DNA of 64,000 bases from Strigamia acuminata (Eukaryota > Arthropoda > Chilopoda > Geophilomorpha > Linotaeniidae), in contig OX442315.1 in assembly GCA_949358305.1 (NCBI GenBank), forward strand, positions 34,436,427 through 34,500,426. The letters are read 5' to 3'. How positions within the stretch are numbered: position 1 is the stretch's first letter; each line of letters opens with the position of its first letter. A model generated the notes under the pieces. That model made no database searches and was not told the DNA's origin. It was given only the letters and a program-made list of their open reading frames with translations. A program made the position numbers and the translations under genes. Below, one piece after another: positions 21,836-33,600 of this stretch.

Positions 21836-22784
21836 CATTATTTGAGGCTTTGTACAGCTGTAAATGAACTTTTAAAAGGATTTATTCGACACTTATATTG
21901 TGATTAATCGTTGAAACCATTTAAAAATCCATAAAAAAACAATTTAACAACATAATTTAGTGCATTGAAATTAGATTGAAATCAATTTAAAACGCATATA
22001 ATTTTTTTAAACCTAATTTGAAACCTATTTTAACATCTAGGCCACTTTTTACGACTTTTGAAAAGCCATTTCGTTGAAATGTTAACAAAAATCAATCAAT
22101 ATTTATGCTTACTTTACCTTTAAAGAGCTTTCTTTGTCTGTCCTTTTGAAAATTGCATCGCGTCTTTGGTTTGAAGAAAGGGAAAGAAAAAAATTGCACT
22201 TTATTCACATAAAGATGACGTGTTCTGATAAATGTTTACTTCAAATTCCATGATGGTCTCAGTCTCGTTTTTCTTAATTGGCTTGGCATGTCTCGTGAAC
22301 AGGCCGCAGATGACCCACCCTGATGCAAGCTGCCTCTCATCGCACTCGTCAACCAAGATGGCCTTCGAGCAAAAAAATTTGGTATTAAAAAATATGTGTA
22401 TGTATTTGTTCACTCGCAGACAGGAAAAAATGGGAGGAAAAAAAATTATCAAATGATGAAACAGAATGAAAAGTGCGAGACGCGATTTTTCTTGTCGTGG
22501 GAAAATGTTTTTTTTTTTTTTTTTTTGGTTTTTTTTTTTTTTTTTTTAATATAAGATCGTATCGTTTGTGATGTTTCGTTCTAACAAAAATTAATGATGT
22601 TTTGGGGTTAATTGATGGGCTTTTGATTTCTCATGTGAAATTGTAATAACGCGTTCAATTTATTACTGATGCACGTGGATGTGTTGTTTGGCGGTGTGCG
22701 GTTATAAATCATGAAATTGATGCGCTTCGGTGATATATTTGCACGCATATGAAAAAAAAGGTACTTATATACATATATACAGTT
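21836..22784. other. Non-coding; island 22,190-22,380; poly(T) runs
   Basis: The part at 22,190-22,380 is less AT-rich and contains a forkhead-type TGTTTAC. T-runs are at about 22,508-22,547. No gene is recognised. Confidence 0.35.
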
Positions 22785-23235
22785 GTATTAAATTGATAAA
22801 TTGAGAGCTTATAAGATTTTTACCTAAGTTAAGAAATTCGATAAATTCTCAATTGAGAGCTTATAAGATTTTTAAGTTAAGAAATTCGATAAATTCTCAT
22901 TTTTAAGTTAAAAAATCGATAAATTCTCATTTTTAAGTTGAAAAATCAATATATTCTCATTTTTAAGTTAAAAAAATTGATAAATTCTTATTTTTATGTG
23001 GAAAAAAATGGATTAATTTCTAATTTTTATGTGGAAAAAAAATCAATTAATTTCTAATTTTTATGTGGAAAAAAATCTATTAATTTCTAATTTTTATGTG
23101 GAAAAAAATCTATTAATTTCTAATTTTTACGTATAAAAATCGAAAAACTCACATTTTTAAGTATAAAAATTGAAAAACTCACATTTTTAAGTTAAAAAAT
23201 CAATAATTTTGCATTTTTATGTTTAAAAAATTGCC
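22785..23235. repeat. Degenerate tandem array, about 30-33-bp units
   Basis: The left part repeats GATAAATTCTCATTTTTAAG and the right part repeats TAATTTCTAATTTTTATGTG with GGAAAAAAAT. The two unit types grade into each other. Confidence 0.8.
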
Positions 23236-23929
23236 GTTCAAAGTGCGTTATAAATGTCACTATCGCAGTGGAAGAAACCCATACCAATACCGAACTGAAG
23301 ACGGTATTCGGATTTTTTTTTAAAAAATACCGGTTTTTGTTACCAGTAAATACCAGTACTTACAATTCATTGCTAACTACTTGTGCTGTTTTATGTCTCT
23401 TAGAAATCATTTTAGTCAATATTGTTAGTGTTTCTAGAGCATTGTCAGAGTATTGTTGGTAATTTTAAAAATACAAGTAAATGGTTAATTAACGTTGATT
23501 TGTATTATTTTACACATTAAAAACTTCTAGCGGGGAATTAAATTTCATTTAATCTCGCACTAACACGTAAAATTTTTTAACAGACCTCCCAGAATGATTT
23601 CTTTGTTTTTTTTTTCTTTTTTTTTAATTTTAAAACCTTTTACTAATTCTTTGAACAGTGCCATTAAAGAGATGATAGTAGCTGACACGAACAGTGAGTT
23701 AGTTTTTTTTTTTTTAGTTTTTTTTTATTTATTCCAGTAGTAGAGTGAGGACAAGTTAGTGCTGGAAAGAGATGAATTTAATTGTCAGCAAGGCAGGTAT
23801 CTTGATTTCGAAAACCGATAAAGCAACCAGCAAAGCAAGAGCAAGCTAGAGAGGTGGATGGGTTTTTTGTTGTAATTTGCAATCCGCAGTTAGCAAGCAC
23901 ACAAGAATTTAAATTTTTGGTTTAGTTCA
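23236..23929. other. AT-rich non-coding sequence, no gene seen
   Basis: There are simple T-runs near 23,610 and 23,705, and a patch of ATACCGGT/TACCAGTA words near 23,270-23,355 that may be an old repeat. No gene is recognised. Confidence 0.35.
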
Positions 23930-24460
23930 AAACGTTATTTATTGAAATTTCTACATTTATAACGTTATACATTTGAAATTTGCATGTTTATAACGTTATA
24001 CGTTTGAAATTTTTACGTTTATAACGTTATGCGTTGAAATTTGTAAGTTTATAACGTTATAGATTGAAATTTGTAAGTTTATAACATTATAGATTGAAAT
24101 TTGTAAGTTTAAAACGTTATAGATTAAAATTTGAATGTTTATAACGTTATAAATTTGAAATTTGCAAGTTTATAACGTTATACGTTTGAAATTTGTATGT
24201 TTATAACGTTATAAATTTGAAATTTTTGTGTTTAAGAAGAAATAAATGTGAAATTTATACTTTTATAACGTTATAAATTGAAATTTATAAGTTTATAACG
24301 TTATAGATTGAAATTTGTAAGTTTAAAACGTTATAAATTTGAAATTTATAAGTTTATAACGTTATAGATTAAAATTTGAATGTTTATAACGTTATAAATT
24401 TGTAATTTTGGTGTTTAAGAAGAAATAAATTTAAAATTTATACTTTTATAACGTTAAACA
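23930..24460. repeat. Tandem array, 30-bp unit with ATAACGTTAT palindrome
   Basis: Each unit contains the palindrome ATAACGTTAT followed by AGATTGAAATTTGTAAGTTT. Copies of about 30-32 bp extend across about 500 bp. Confidence 0.9.
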
Positions 24461-25304
24461 ATTTTTATCCCATATATTTAACGATGTTAAAAAATTCTAA
24501 ACCTTTAATTTCTAATATAACATTAACAATAAGTCAAATTTAAAACTTTACTCCCATGTAGAATGCAGTACGTATCGATTTAATCATGTATAAATGTATG
24601 GTGTAATATATCATCCGCTCGTTATCATCCAATTCGCTTCTAATGATATCATTTTAATAAGATCAATTATCTGAACCCAATAGAAAAGTTTTGCTTTATC
24701 GTGCGTGCACTCCGGTAACTGCATCCATAGCGACGGGCGCCATCTGTCGATTGTGGGTATTTTTTTCCCCTTTGCCAATAAAGGTCAGTGGAGTGTGCTA
24801 ACGACAGCTATTGGTGCAGAGAAGGACGATAAAACGATGCTATTTGCCACCCACATGAGTTTTGCGGGCAACCAGACGGTTCCCTTCCCTCTTATCACTG
24901 ATGGCAAACCTGATAAATAATGAGAAATTTATTAGGCCCTTTTGTGCATGAATTGAGAAACATAATACTCTCTGGATGGACAAGTTTGAAAAATTAATTC
25001 TCTATTTTATTTAAATTTATAAATTTTTAGGAATATTTTTTGCGATGTGGTCATGGTGGAAAAATAACAATGTTTTGGACCTTTAAACAACCTGCAATGT
25101 TGACGGAACAACTTTGTTTTCCTCATTACAAATGGAAATGTGGATGGAATATTACATATTTGGCCGAATACGTAACAGTGATAAAATTACAATGATTCTC
25201 GTTTTTCGATGTTAATTTTGTATAAATTGGGATGAATACAGATAGTTTACACAATATACTTGTAAAATTAATTTTTTGAGGTACCGTTGTTTTTTTAAGT
25301 GAGA
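24461..25304. other. Non-coding; island 24,690-24,920
   Basis: A GC-richer non-repetitive patch (24,690-24,920) with GGGCGCCATCTGTCG lies in AT-rich sequence. A 71-codon frame there has no known domain. It is a regulatory candidate only. Confidence 0.35.
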
Positions 25305-25590
25305 ATTGAATATTTTATGTAAAAATTGCATTTTGGCATGGAAGTTAGATTACATTTTGCAAAAATTGCGGGTTATTAACCCGAAAATTGCATTCTTTGA
25401 CTCGAAAACTGCACTCTTTGACTCGAAAATTGCATTTTTTCACCCGAAATTGCATTTTTTTCACTCGAAATTGCATTTTTTTCACGCGAAATTGCATTTT
25501 TTTTTACATGAAATTGCATTTTTTTCACATGAAATTTCATTCTTTCACACGAAAATTGCACTTTTAGACTCGAAAATTTCATTTCTTTTA
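25305..25590. repeat. Tandem array, about 20-21-bp unit (CGAAATTGCATTTTTTTCA)
   Basis: Units carry TTGCATTTTTTTCAC and CGAAAATTGCA. This resembles, but is not identical to, the GCGTGAAAATGCATTTT array at 3,848 and the array at 62,155. Confidence 0.85.
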
Positions 25591-26050
25591 AATATACGGT
25601 TATTTGGCTGTGGTATTCGGCGCCGAATAGTTCTCGAGGAACACAAGGGTATGCAACATGTGTGCTTAGGCATTTTCCTTTATGTTAAAAACAATTGTTG
25701 CCTCCCCACCTCTACGAATGAGAAAAATCTTGCTCAATGAAATTTCAAAATACGTCACATTATTGTGGGCAGAGCCAAAGTGCCCAAAGTGCATTACATC
25801 ATAATTCATAATTTTCCCAAGGCCTATTGTTGCAAAATAAACCAACCAATCGTTTCAAAAATAATCAACCAATTATTTAAAAAATAACCAACCGATTGTT
25901 GCAATAATAACCAACCAATTGCAGAAACCACACGAAGAAAACAGTTCACGTTAAAACTTTCTTCTTTATTTCCTCTAATTCTCCATACAAATCGACCATA
26001 ACTTTTAGAAACTCAATATACTTCATCGAAAAACTCAACCACGTAAGTTA
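25591..26050. other. Non-coding; short perfect palindrome at 25,614-25,629
   Basis: TATTCGGCGCCGAATA is a perfect 16-bp palindrome. The segment 25,820-25,920 has three loose copies of AACCAACCAATTG. No gene is recognised. Confidence 0.4.
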
Positions 26051-26547
26051 ATGAGTACTACTCCTTGCCAAAAAAATGGCATGAGTACTACTCCTTGCCA
26101 AAAAAATGGCATGAGTACTACTCCTTGCCAAAAAAATGGCATACTCTATTTTTTGTGCTCGCCACGAATTTTTGAAAAATAGTGGTTTTCTACCCCTTTA
26201 CATAGCTCCATTATGTCTTTTTTTGAGGGCCTTGGAGATCCATACATCCAATTTAGAAAAGTTTCCTGAGATATAGACGGTCTCAAATCTGTTTAGTTTT
26301 TAATTTTATCTCATTCTGTTTACAAGTTATGAGAAATATTGTAAATAGTCACTTTTTGGAGTTTTTAATTTTTTTCTCTTTAACTATTCGTTTTTTTCCA
26401 AAAAACTTTTAACGAAATGATAGCTCTAACAATCTTTTAAATCCTCCTAAAACCATTTTTACTTGTGAGAAATAGTTTCTGAGAAATTTCAAATATTAAA
26501 AGTTCCAAAAAATAGAGTATCCCTTTTTTTTTGGCAAGGAGTTGTAT
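26051..26547. mobile_element. MITE with left end triplicated in tandem
   Basis: Three exact 30-bp copies starting ATGAGTACTACTCCTTGCCA (26,051-26,080, 26,081-26,110, 26,111-26,140) lead into ATACTCTATTTTTT. At the right, AAAAAATAGAGTATCCC then TTTTTTTTGGCAAGGAGTTG is the inverted counterpart. The element proper therefore spans about 26,115-26,547, and its left terminus has been duplicated twice. The interior is AT-rich with no coding capacity. Confidence 0.7.
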
Positions 26548-28239
26548 ACGCTGAATTGAGCCCGACATTAAGATACCTGGCCAAACCAAAGCTCTACGTT
26601 CCTTTTTTTCCCAACTTTTAAATTACGGTGTGAGTTTCTGCCCCTCCCGTACGAGCTTTTGGCACGCACTCAGGTGTGCATGCACTCACTCGGGGTATAC
26701 GATTCTGTGGTTTGGAGGGGACTTGTGCAGTGGATTGATGAAGTGCTGTAGTATGTATTATGTAAGAAGCATGACATTATATCTTCTATGGCACACCACT
26801 TTTTTCTCCAAACCTCCAACTTCATTAATCACCGGAACTTGATTTTTTTTTATAAACCTGTTCTTTGTTACAAACCAAGCGTGAAGCATTTAATCATAAA
26901 ATATGTGTGTAACCTTAGCTACGCATTCGATATGTAAACAATACAATAATTTAGTGTTTGCCGAGGGTGAATCCTCACTTCATTAGCGGGCAAATATCGA
27001 GCAGACATTTTGGACATTTTAATTTATGTTCATCTCGTGATCTGAATTGGCGAATTTGTCACTCGCATCTGCGGATCAAGCAGGAAGTATATTACATCTT
27101 GTTACAATAAATATAAAAGAGTTCGTGAATATATGTCAATTTTATATCGAATGTTCTATTCGAGTTTATAAAAATGTCAGAATTGTGTCACGCCTGACTC
27201 CGAATAAATAAGTGCAAAAAAAATGCAGTTGTAGCCTTGAAAAATCGCACACACGCAAATCTTTTTTATAGTTTTTCAAAAGTGGTTCAAAAATACATTA
27301 GGTGCGTTCAGTGTTTCGGTTTATACCGTTTATGGCGTTTATAGAACCGTGAATGTGTTCGTTTTTAGGCCTGTTTGTTGGATCGTTTTTGCGTCGCGAT
27401 CGCGCGAGTACGTGGTGCATAAAAACTCCATTTCTTTCATTTAACCAACGAATTGTGGTTGTGGACCCTTTTATTAAACATAATTTAGCATTTACTCACA
27501 TTTTGGGAGGTGGATGCTTCGTCTAAAGGTGTTTATGACGCTTGAAAGTTTGATCCGGCGATCTAATGTTTGAGGCGGCCATTTTGAATTTGGTTGTAAA
27601 AACTAAAACCCGGCATAAACCGATTCATAAACTCCAGTCGTGGTTTTGGTTTTTGCGGTTTTTGGTGATGGTTTTGGGCTGTTTTTGATGTCCATTCCGT
27701 TTATAGAAACAGTAAAGAAATATATTTTTGAACCATATGAGTGTTTAGGTTGATAAATTTGGTGATATAATTAGAAATGTGCAGAGTTTTGATATTAAAC
27801 AGTTCCTCTTTGAGTCGATTCCGCTTTTAGACAAGTTAAAAGTGTGCTGGTTGACGTCATTAAGTGGTGGAGCAACGAGGAGGGAACTTCTTGACAGATC
27901 GAGGAGAGCAGATGACTGATGAGGTGAAACATCTTTAATCATCTGAGGGTCATTGATCTGACTTAACACTGAAAGTGCTAAGAAAGGAGGAGCACTTTTC
28001 AAACTGCTTGGTGAGGTATGTTTTTTTTTTTCGTGTTTGCTGTGCACTAAAGACATTTGTCACCACATTATAATTCCATTTTTCATTTGTCTTAACAGAA
28101 TGGTGTTGCTCACTGAAAATTTGAATGCTTTGTGTGAGTTATTTACTGTGGAGTTGACAGTCAATTCGCATGAATTGCCGTAAATACGCAATGTTGAATT
28201 TGTTAGATTTACGGTGAATTTATTGGATTTGCAGTTGTT
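26548..28239. other. Non-coding; dispersed repeat 27,298-27,720
   Basis: GGTGCGTTCAGTGTTTCGGT near 27,301 and TTTTTGATGTCCATTC near 27,684 resemble fragments at 10,490-10,635, so an old dispersed element is present. No coding gene is recognised. A 103-codon minus-strand frame at 27,745-28,056 has no known domain. Confidence 0.35.
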
Positions 28240-28860
28240 GAATTGAAAGTGAATTTGTTGGTTTTTACGTAAATTTGTTGGATTTTACGTAAATATGTTG
28301 GATTTTACGTAAATTTGTTGAATTTTACGTAAATTTGTTGGATTTTACGTAAATTTGTTGGATTTTACGTAAATTTGTTGGATTTTACGTAAATTTGTTG
28401 GATTTTACGTAAATTTGTTGGATTTTACGTAAATTTGTTGGATTTTACGTAAATTTGTTGGATTTTACGTAAATTTGTTGGATTTTACGTAAATTTGTTG
28501 GATTTTACGTAAATTTGTTGGATTTTGGGTAAATTTGTTGGATTTTACGTAAATTTGTTGGATTTTACGTAAATTTGTTGGATTTTACGTAAATTTGTTG
28601 GATTTTACGTAAATTGGTTGTTTTATACGTAAATTGGTTGTTTTATACGTAAATTGGTTGGTTTATAAGTAAATTTGTTGTTTTATACGTAAATTTGTTG
28701 TTTTATACGTAAATTTGTTGTTTTATACGTAAATGGGTTGATTTATAAGTAAATTTGTTGTTTTATACGTAAATTTGTTGTTTTATACGTAAATTGGTTG
28801 ATTTATAAGTAAATTTGTTGGTTTTTACGTAGCTTTGTTCAATTTACAGTGTGTATATTT
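28240..28860. repeat. Tandem array, 20-bp unit (GGATTTTACGTAAATTTGTT)
   Basis: About thirty units, most of them identical over 28,265-28,610. Each contains the palindrome TTTACGTAAA and one CpG. The right third shifts to TTTTATACGTAAATTTGTTG. The high identity indicates recent expansion or homogenisation. Confidence 0.95.
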
Positions 28861-29664
28861 GATTTATAGTAATATTTTTGAATGCACAGATGACAATTGT
28901 GTAAAGTTTGAACACAAGTTATTAACCTTTTGCCCCCCTAGCTTTGCTGCACTTCACACGCAAACAAAACACAGAAATAAAATGGAGCAACAATTTAAAA
29001 TTTCTCTGTTGAAATCAATTTTCTTCATCTTGTGAGCACAAGCAAACGAAACGACATCGATTTTATTATTTCCTGCTAAGACTTTTCCATCCAACTAGAA
29101 CGACGGATTTGATGCCAAGCGAAACTAACAGACCAACATGAAAATATGAGCCCTATCTTAAACCGAGCGAACACCCTCGACTATTGCGCTCTCACATTTC
29201 ACTTTGCAAGCACGAATGCAAAGTTTTGAATGGTGGCTTCACTGCCCGACTTGATTGCATATGTTTTATATTGAAAAGCAACCCCCGAGATGCGGCTTTG
29301 TCCAAACAATGTACATGTGTAGAAAAGGAAAAAAAATCGATTTTTATGATGTCCTACGTTAGAAAAATGTAATTTTAGTGTATTTTAATTTATTATAATA
29401 AATATATTATAAATATATGATTACAATCATAAATAAATAATTAATATAGTTTAATTTAATAAATAAGAGAGGAAATGGTGTCATTTTTGTTTTAAAATTG
29501 AAGTAAAACACAAAATATTTTAATTTATTGCGCGATGTTCTCGTAAGCACCAGAATCCTTCGAGTATTCATGCAAATGTTGTAATTCAATACAATAAATA
29601 AATTATCCAGAAAATTGTGTCCATTTAGACCCTACATTTAAATTTAAAAGCCATAATATTATGT
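28861..29664. other. Non-coding; GC-richer patch 28,900-29,340
   Basis: The segment is non-repetitive and contains only short frames without domains. No gene is recognised. Confidence 0.35.
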
Positions 29665-29875
29665 AAAAGCTAAAATCCAACAAAAAATTAAAAAATCCAT
29701 CAAAAAATACAAAAATCCATCAAAAAAAACAAAAATCCATCTAAAAAAATACAAAAATCCATCAAAAAATACAAAAATTCATCAAAAAATACAAAAATCC
29801 ATCAAAAAATACAAAAATCTATCAAAAAACACAAAAATCCATCAAAAAATACAAAAATCCATCAAAAATTTTTAT
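29665..29875. repeat. Tandem array, 20-bp unit (CATCAAAAAATACAAAAATC)
   Basis: About nine to ten units of CATCAAAAAATACAAAAATC with small insertions. The array is strongly purine-rich on this strand. Confidence 0.85.
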
Positions 29876-30019
29876 AAAAAAAAAATAATAATTTTAACCC
29901 ACAAAAAAAATCACGAAAAATAAAATAAAACAAACAAAAATACAATTTTTAATTTTTTATCCCAATTTTTATTTCTCCCCAATTTCTCAATCCCCCACAA
30001 CAACTCCAACTCCTAACTC

Positions 30020-30696
30020 AGACTTTGTCCAGTACAGGAGCAACGACTGATTTACAATTTCCATTTTTTTCTTCCCCACACTCCCTCGTCCCCTCTTTCT
30101 GCAACCAAAACCACTCCCCACCCCTCCCCCTGCACTTCCCCGAGCCCAGGGCACACTCGAGGCATCTTTATGGCTCCGTAACCGGATCGCTTCCCTGCCG
30201 AGCCGAGAGAAAAGAAAGAAAGAGAGAGAGAGACAGTCGGTGGCTCGCCGCCTCGATAAATCAGAGGAAGAAGGCACGGCGCATGCGCATTGTTGATTGG
30301 ACGACCCTTCCTCGCCCCTCGCACTCCCATCTCACTCGCCGATGCTTCACGGCACCGCGTCGCCGCCCCTTTTAACGGAGTGACGCGTTTTAGCGCACGC
30401 ACCAATGGGCGCGCAGCACCAGCCCTTGCTGCACTTCGCCCTTCCCTCTCCCTCCCTCTCGTTCTCTCGTGGCGCGAGCACGTGACTCGGGTTCGTTGTT
30501 CCCGCGCGAGTGCAGAGCGTTGCAGGTCTCGCTCGGGCTCTCTCGCTTTGGACTGCGCAGACGAGAGACGATGGTTGCGTAGCGTCGCGTAGCGTGAGGT
30601 TTGGTTTGATGTACGGTGCGATCGGGGAGAGATAAAGATGGCGTGTTCGTGGAGGGGTTTTGCCGCGGCCTGTGAGAGGGCGCATTCGGCCGCACG
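30020..30696 (+). promoter_or_regulatory. CpG-rich promoter and 5' leader of the LIM-homeobox gene
   Basis: Composition changes sharply from AT-rich to CpG-rich at about 30,080. The region holds CT/GA runs (near 30,210-30,235 and 30,440-30,470), a TGCGCATGCGCA-like site (GGCGCATGCGCATT near 30,278) and a YY1-type AAGATGGCG near 30,636, just before the coding start. There is no clear TATA box. An in-frame TGA at 30,673 separates the leader from the start codon at 30,697. Long open frames on both strands here are by-products of GC richness. Confidence 0.65.
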
Positions 30697-33600
30697 ATGC
30701 CGGTGATCAGCGCCGAGGATTCGTCGCCCGGTGAGCCGAGCGTGTGCGCCGGATGCGGCGACAAGATCGTGGACCGATTTTACTTGTTGGCCGTGGATCA
30801 GCAATGGCATATCCACTGTCTCAAGTGCTCCGAGTGTCAGTTGAGATTGGACTCTGAACTCACCTGTTTCGCACGCGATGGACAGATATATTGTAAGGAG
30901 GATTATTTCAGGTAGGATCGAATCACTTTTTTTTTTTGTTTTTTTGTTTTTAAATGTGTGAATGTGTTTTAAGTGGCTTTGTGGATGCAATTGGTGATTA
31001 GATTTTTTTTTTTTAAATTTAATTTGGTGTGATTGGGGTGTTGTGTGTGGTGTTTGGTTTGATCGGGAAACGTGATTTGGTAATTTATGGGTGTGGGAGC
31101 GCACCTGATGCGTTCATGCGTTTCCCAAACGTAAATAAACGGATTTGGATTGTAAAATGAATTTAAGTTAATTGAAAAACGTTGAAAATTGGTTGAAAAT
31201 CAATTAAAATTGGTTGAAAATCAATTAAAACTGTTTGAAAATCAATTAAAACTTGTGGAAAATCAATTAAAACTGGTGGAAAATTAATTACCGGTAATTA
31301 GGTCGAAAATTCATTGAAATTGGTCGAAAATCAATTAAAACTGGTTGAAGATCAATAAATTAGGTCGAAAATTTATTAAAATCGGTCGAAAATCAATAAA
31401 AATTGATTGAAAATGCATTTAAATTGGTCGAAAATGCATTAAAATTTCTCCAAAATTTATTAAAATTAGTCGGCAATTCATTAAAATTAGTCGACAATTC
31501 ATTAAAATTGGTCGACAATTCATTAAAATTTCTCAAAAATTCATTAAAATTGGTCACAATTTATTAAAATTTCTCAAAAATTCATTAAAATTTATCAAAA
31601 ATTAATAAAAAAATTTCAAAGATTAATGAAAATTACTGGAAAATCAATAAAAATTGCTCGAAAATCAATACAAATTGCTCAAAAATCAATAAAAACTGCT
31701 AGAAACTTAATTAGTGTTAAAACGTCGAGTATATTGCTCAAAATTGTATTAAAATCAATTCAAATTGACTCAAAATTGTATTAAAATCAATTCAAATTGA
31801 CTCAAAAATTAAATCAAACCACACACAAACTGTTAAAATTAAATATTAAATGCCATCCCCCTAAGAAAATTACTCAACCTAAATGTTACAAAAAAAAGTA
31901 TCAAAAATATAAAATGAAAATTTCATTCCCCTTTTTTATCATCCAACTCCAACATAAATTTTTTTGCTCTTCAATTTTATGCTTTTAACTGAATTAAACG
32001 TGCGTGAAGCGTTTGATCACGGCACATTTCCACAATTAACCGCCACAATTTACATATACAAGTAGTATTTCATTGTATAATATCAATTTACAGTTTTACA
32101 CTCGACCAAGACCATTTTACACGTTTCCTTCCATCTCGAGGTTTCCCTATCCACCTCACTTTCGTTCTGTCACTCTGAATTACAATGTTCTAATCACCCA
32201 TTCTTTCCGACAAAGTGTGTAGTATTTCTCTGACAATACACACCTGGAATGAACTGCTGAAAGTCGTAAATTCGGATCCCCTTTCCGTTCCTTTGCCAGG
32301 TGCAATCAAGTCACGTGGACACAGGAAACAGATGCAAAACATCACCTGTTTTTCCTGCGTTTTTACACTTTGTTTCGGAATGACGGCCGGGATGCATTCA
32401 ATAAATTTTTTTCTTTTAAATTTAAAAAATAAAAAAAAATAAATAAACCACAAAAAAAAAATTAATTAAAAAAAAATTTTATTTCGAGTTTCCGTTGAGC
32501 GGATGAGGAAAACCACTTCCGAAACGATAAATTTAATTCCATTGATATCGTTTACGTTGAAAATTTTATTAAATTTTTTCTTTGTTTACATTAATCATTT
32601 TTATACCAAAAAAGGAAATTTAAAAAAAAAAAAAAATATTTTTTTTTGGCACCTTCACCTGCTAGGTCAAATATTTGAACGATGTTGGATTTCAAAAGAA
32701 ATGAGTTTCAAAATCCAAAAAAAAAAACAAACAAAAACAGCCTTTCGTTTTAAAATCTCCTTCACCCATCGCGCATACTAATGTTGCAGCAGCTCCCAAC
32801 TGATAAATGAAGGCTACTGCGAGTATAATTGTGACACTCCCTTTCCAGGTCCCATCGAAAAACATCGAAAAACCAAATCCCACATCCCCTAAATCCCTAA
32901 AAACACGATTTATATTAAAAACGTGGACAAAACCACCGCGAAACGAATAAAAATGGCGTTTTATTTATTTATTTCAGATTGTTTGCTGTGAAAAGATGCG
33001 CCCGCTGTCACCTCGGCATCTCGTCGTCCGAGCTGGTAATGCGTGCGAGAGATCTCGTATACCACGTGCACTGCTTCACTTGCGCTTCTTGCAACAAACC
33101 GTTGACGAAAGGCGACCATTTCGGCATGAAGAACTCAATGGTGTACTGTCGACTTCATTACGAACTAATCGGCCACCACCCTCAACTCCCGCATCCGGCC
33201 GCGCCATTATCGTCGGCACCGCCGCTCGGAGACCCGACCATCGCCGGGCTCACGCCGTCGGAGTTGGTGAGCAACAACACCAGTCCTGGCGGCGATTCCC
33301 CGTACGCGACTCCGTCTCTCGGACGAATACCTTATTATAATGGTGTGGGCGCTGTGCAAAAAGGCAGGCCACGCAAGAGGAAGATTCCTGTGGATCACGA
33401 CTCGGCCTTAGCAGTTATGACACCTGGCATGGGTGAGTTATTCAATCTTCTTATTTACTCAAATTCGTTTATTTTGGTTTTTTATTTTCCCATATTATAA
33501 TATATTCGGTAAAATATGTACAAATGCTATGTACTTTGTTTATACAACATCAAAAAACTAATTTTTACCACCAAAAATGCATGTTTTACGTCAAAAATGC

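Noticed and set aside
28240-28860. CRISPR-like regular repeats
   Set aside because: Units are contiguous with no unique spacers, and the window is clearly eukaryotic.
30052-31104. 350-codon open frame on the minus strand over the LIM promoter and exon 1
   Set aside because: It is antisense to a certain exon and runs through CpG-rich sequence where stops are rare. It has low-complexity composition and no domain.
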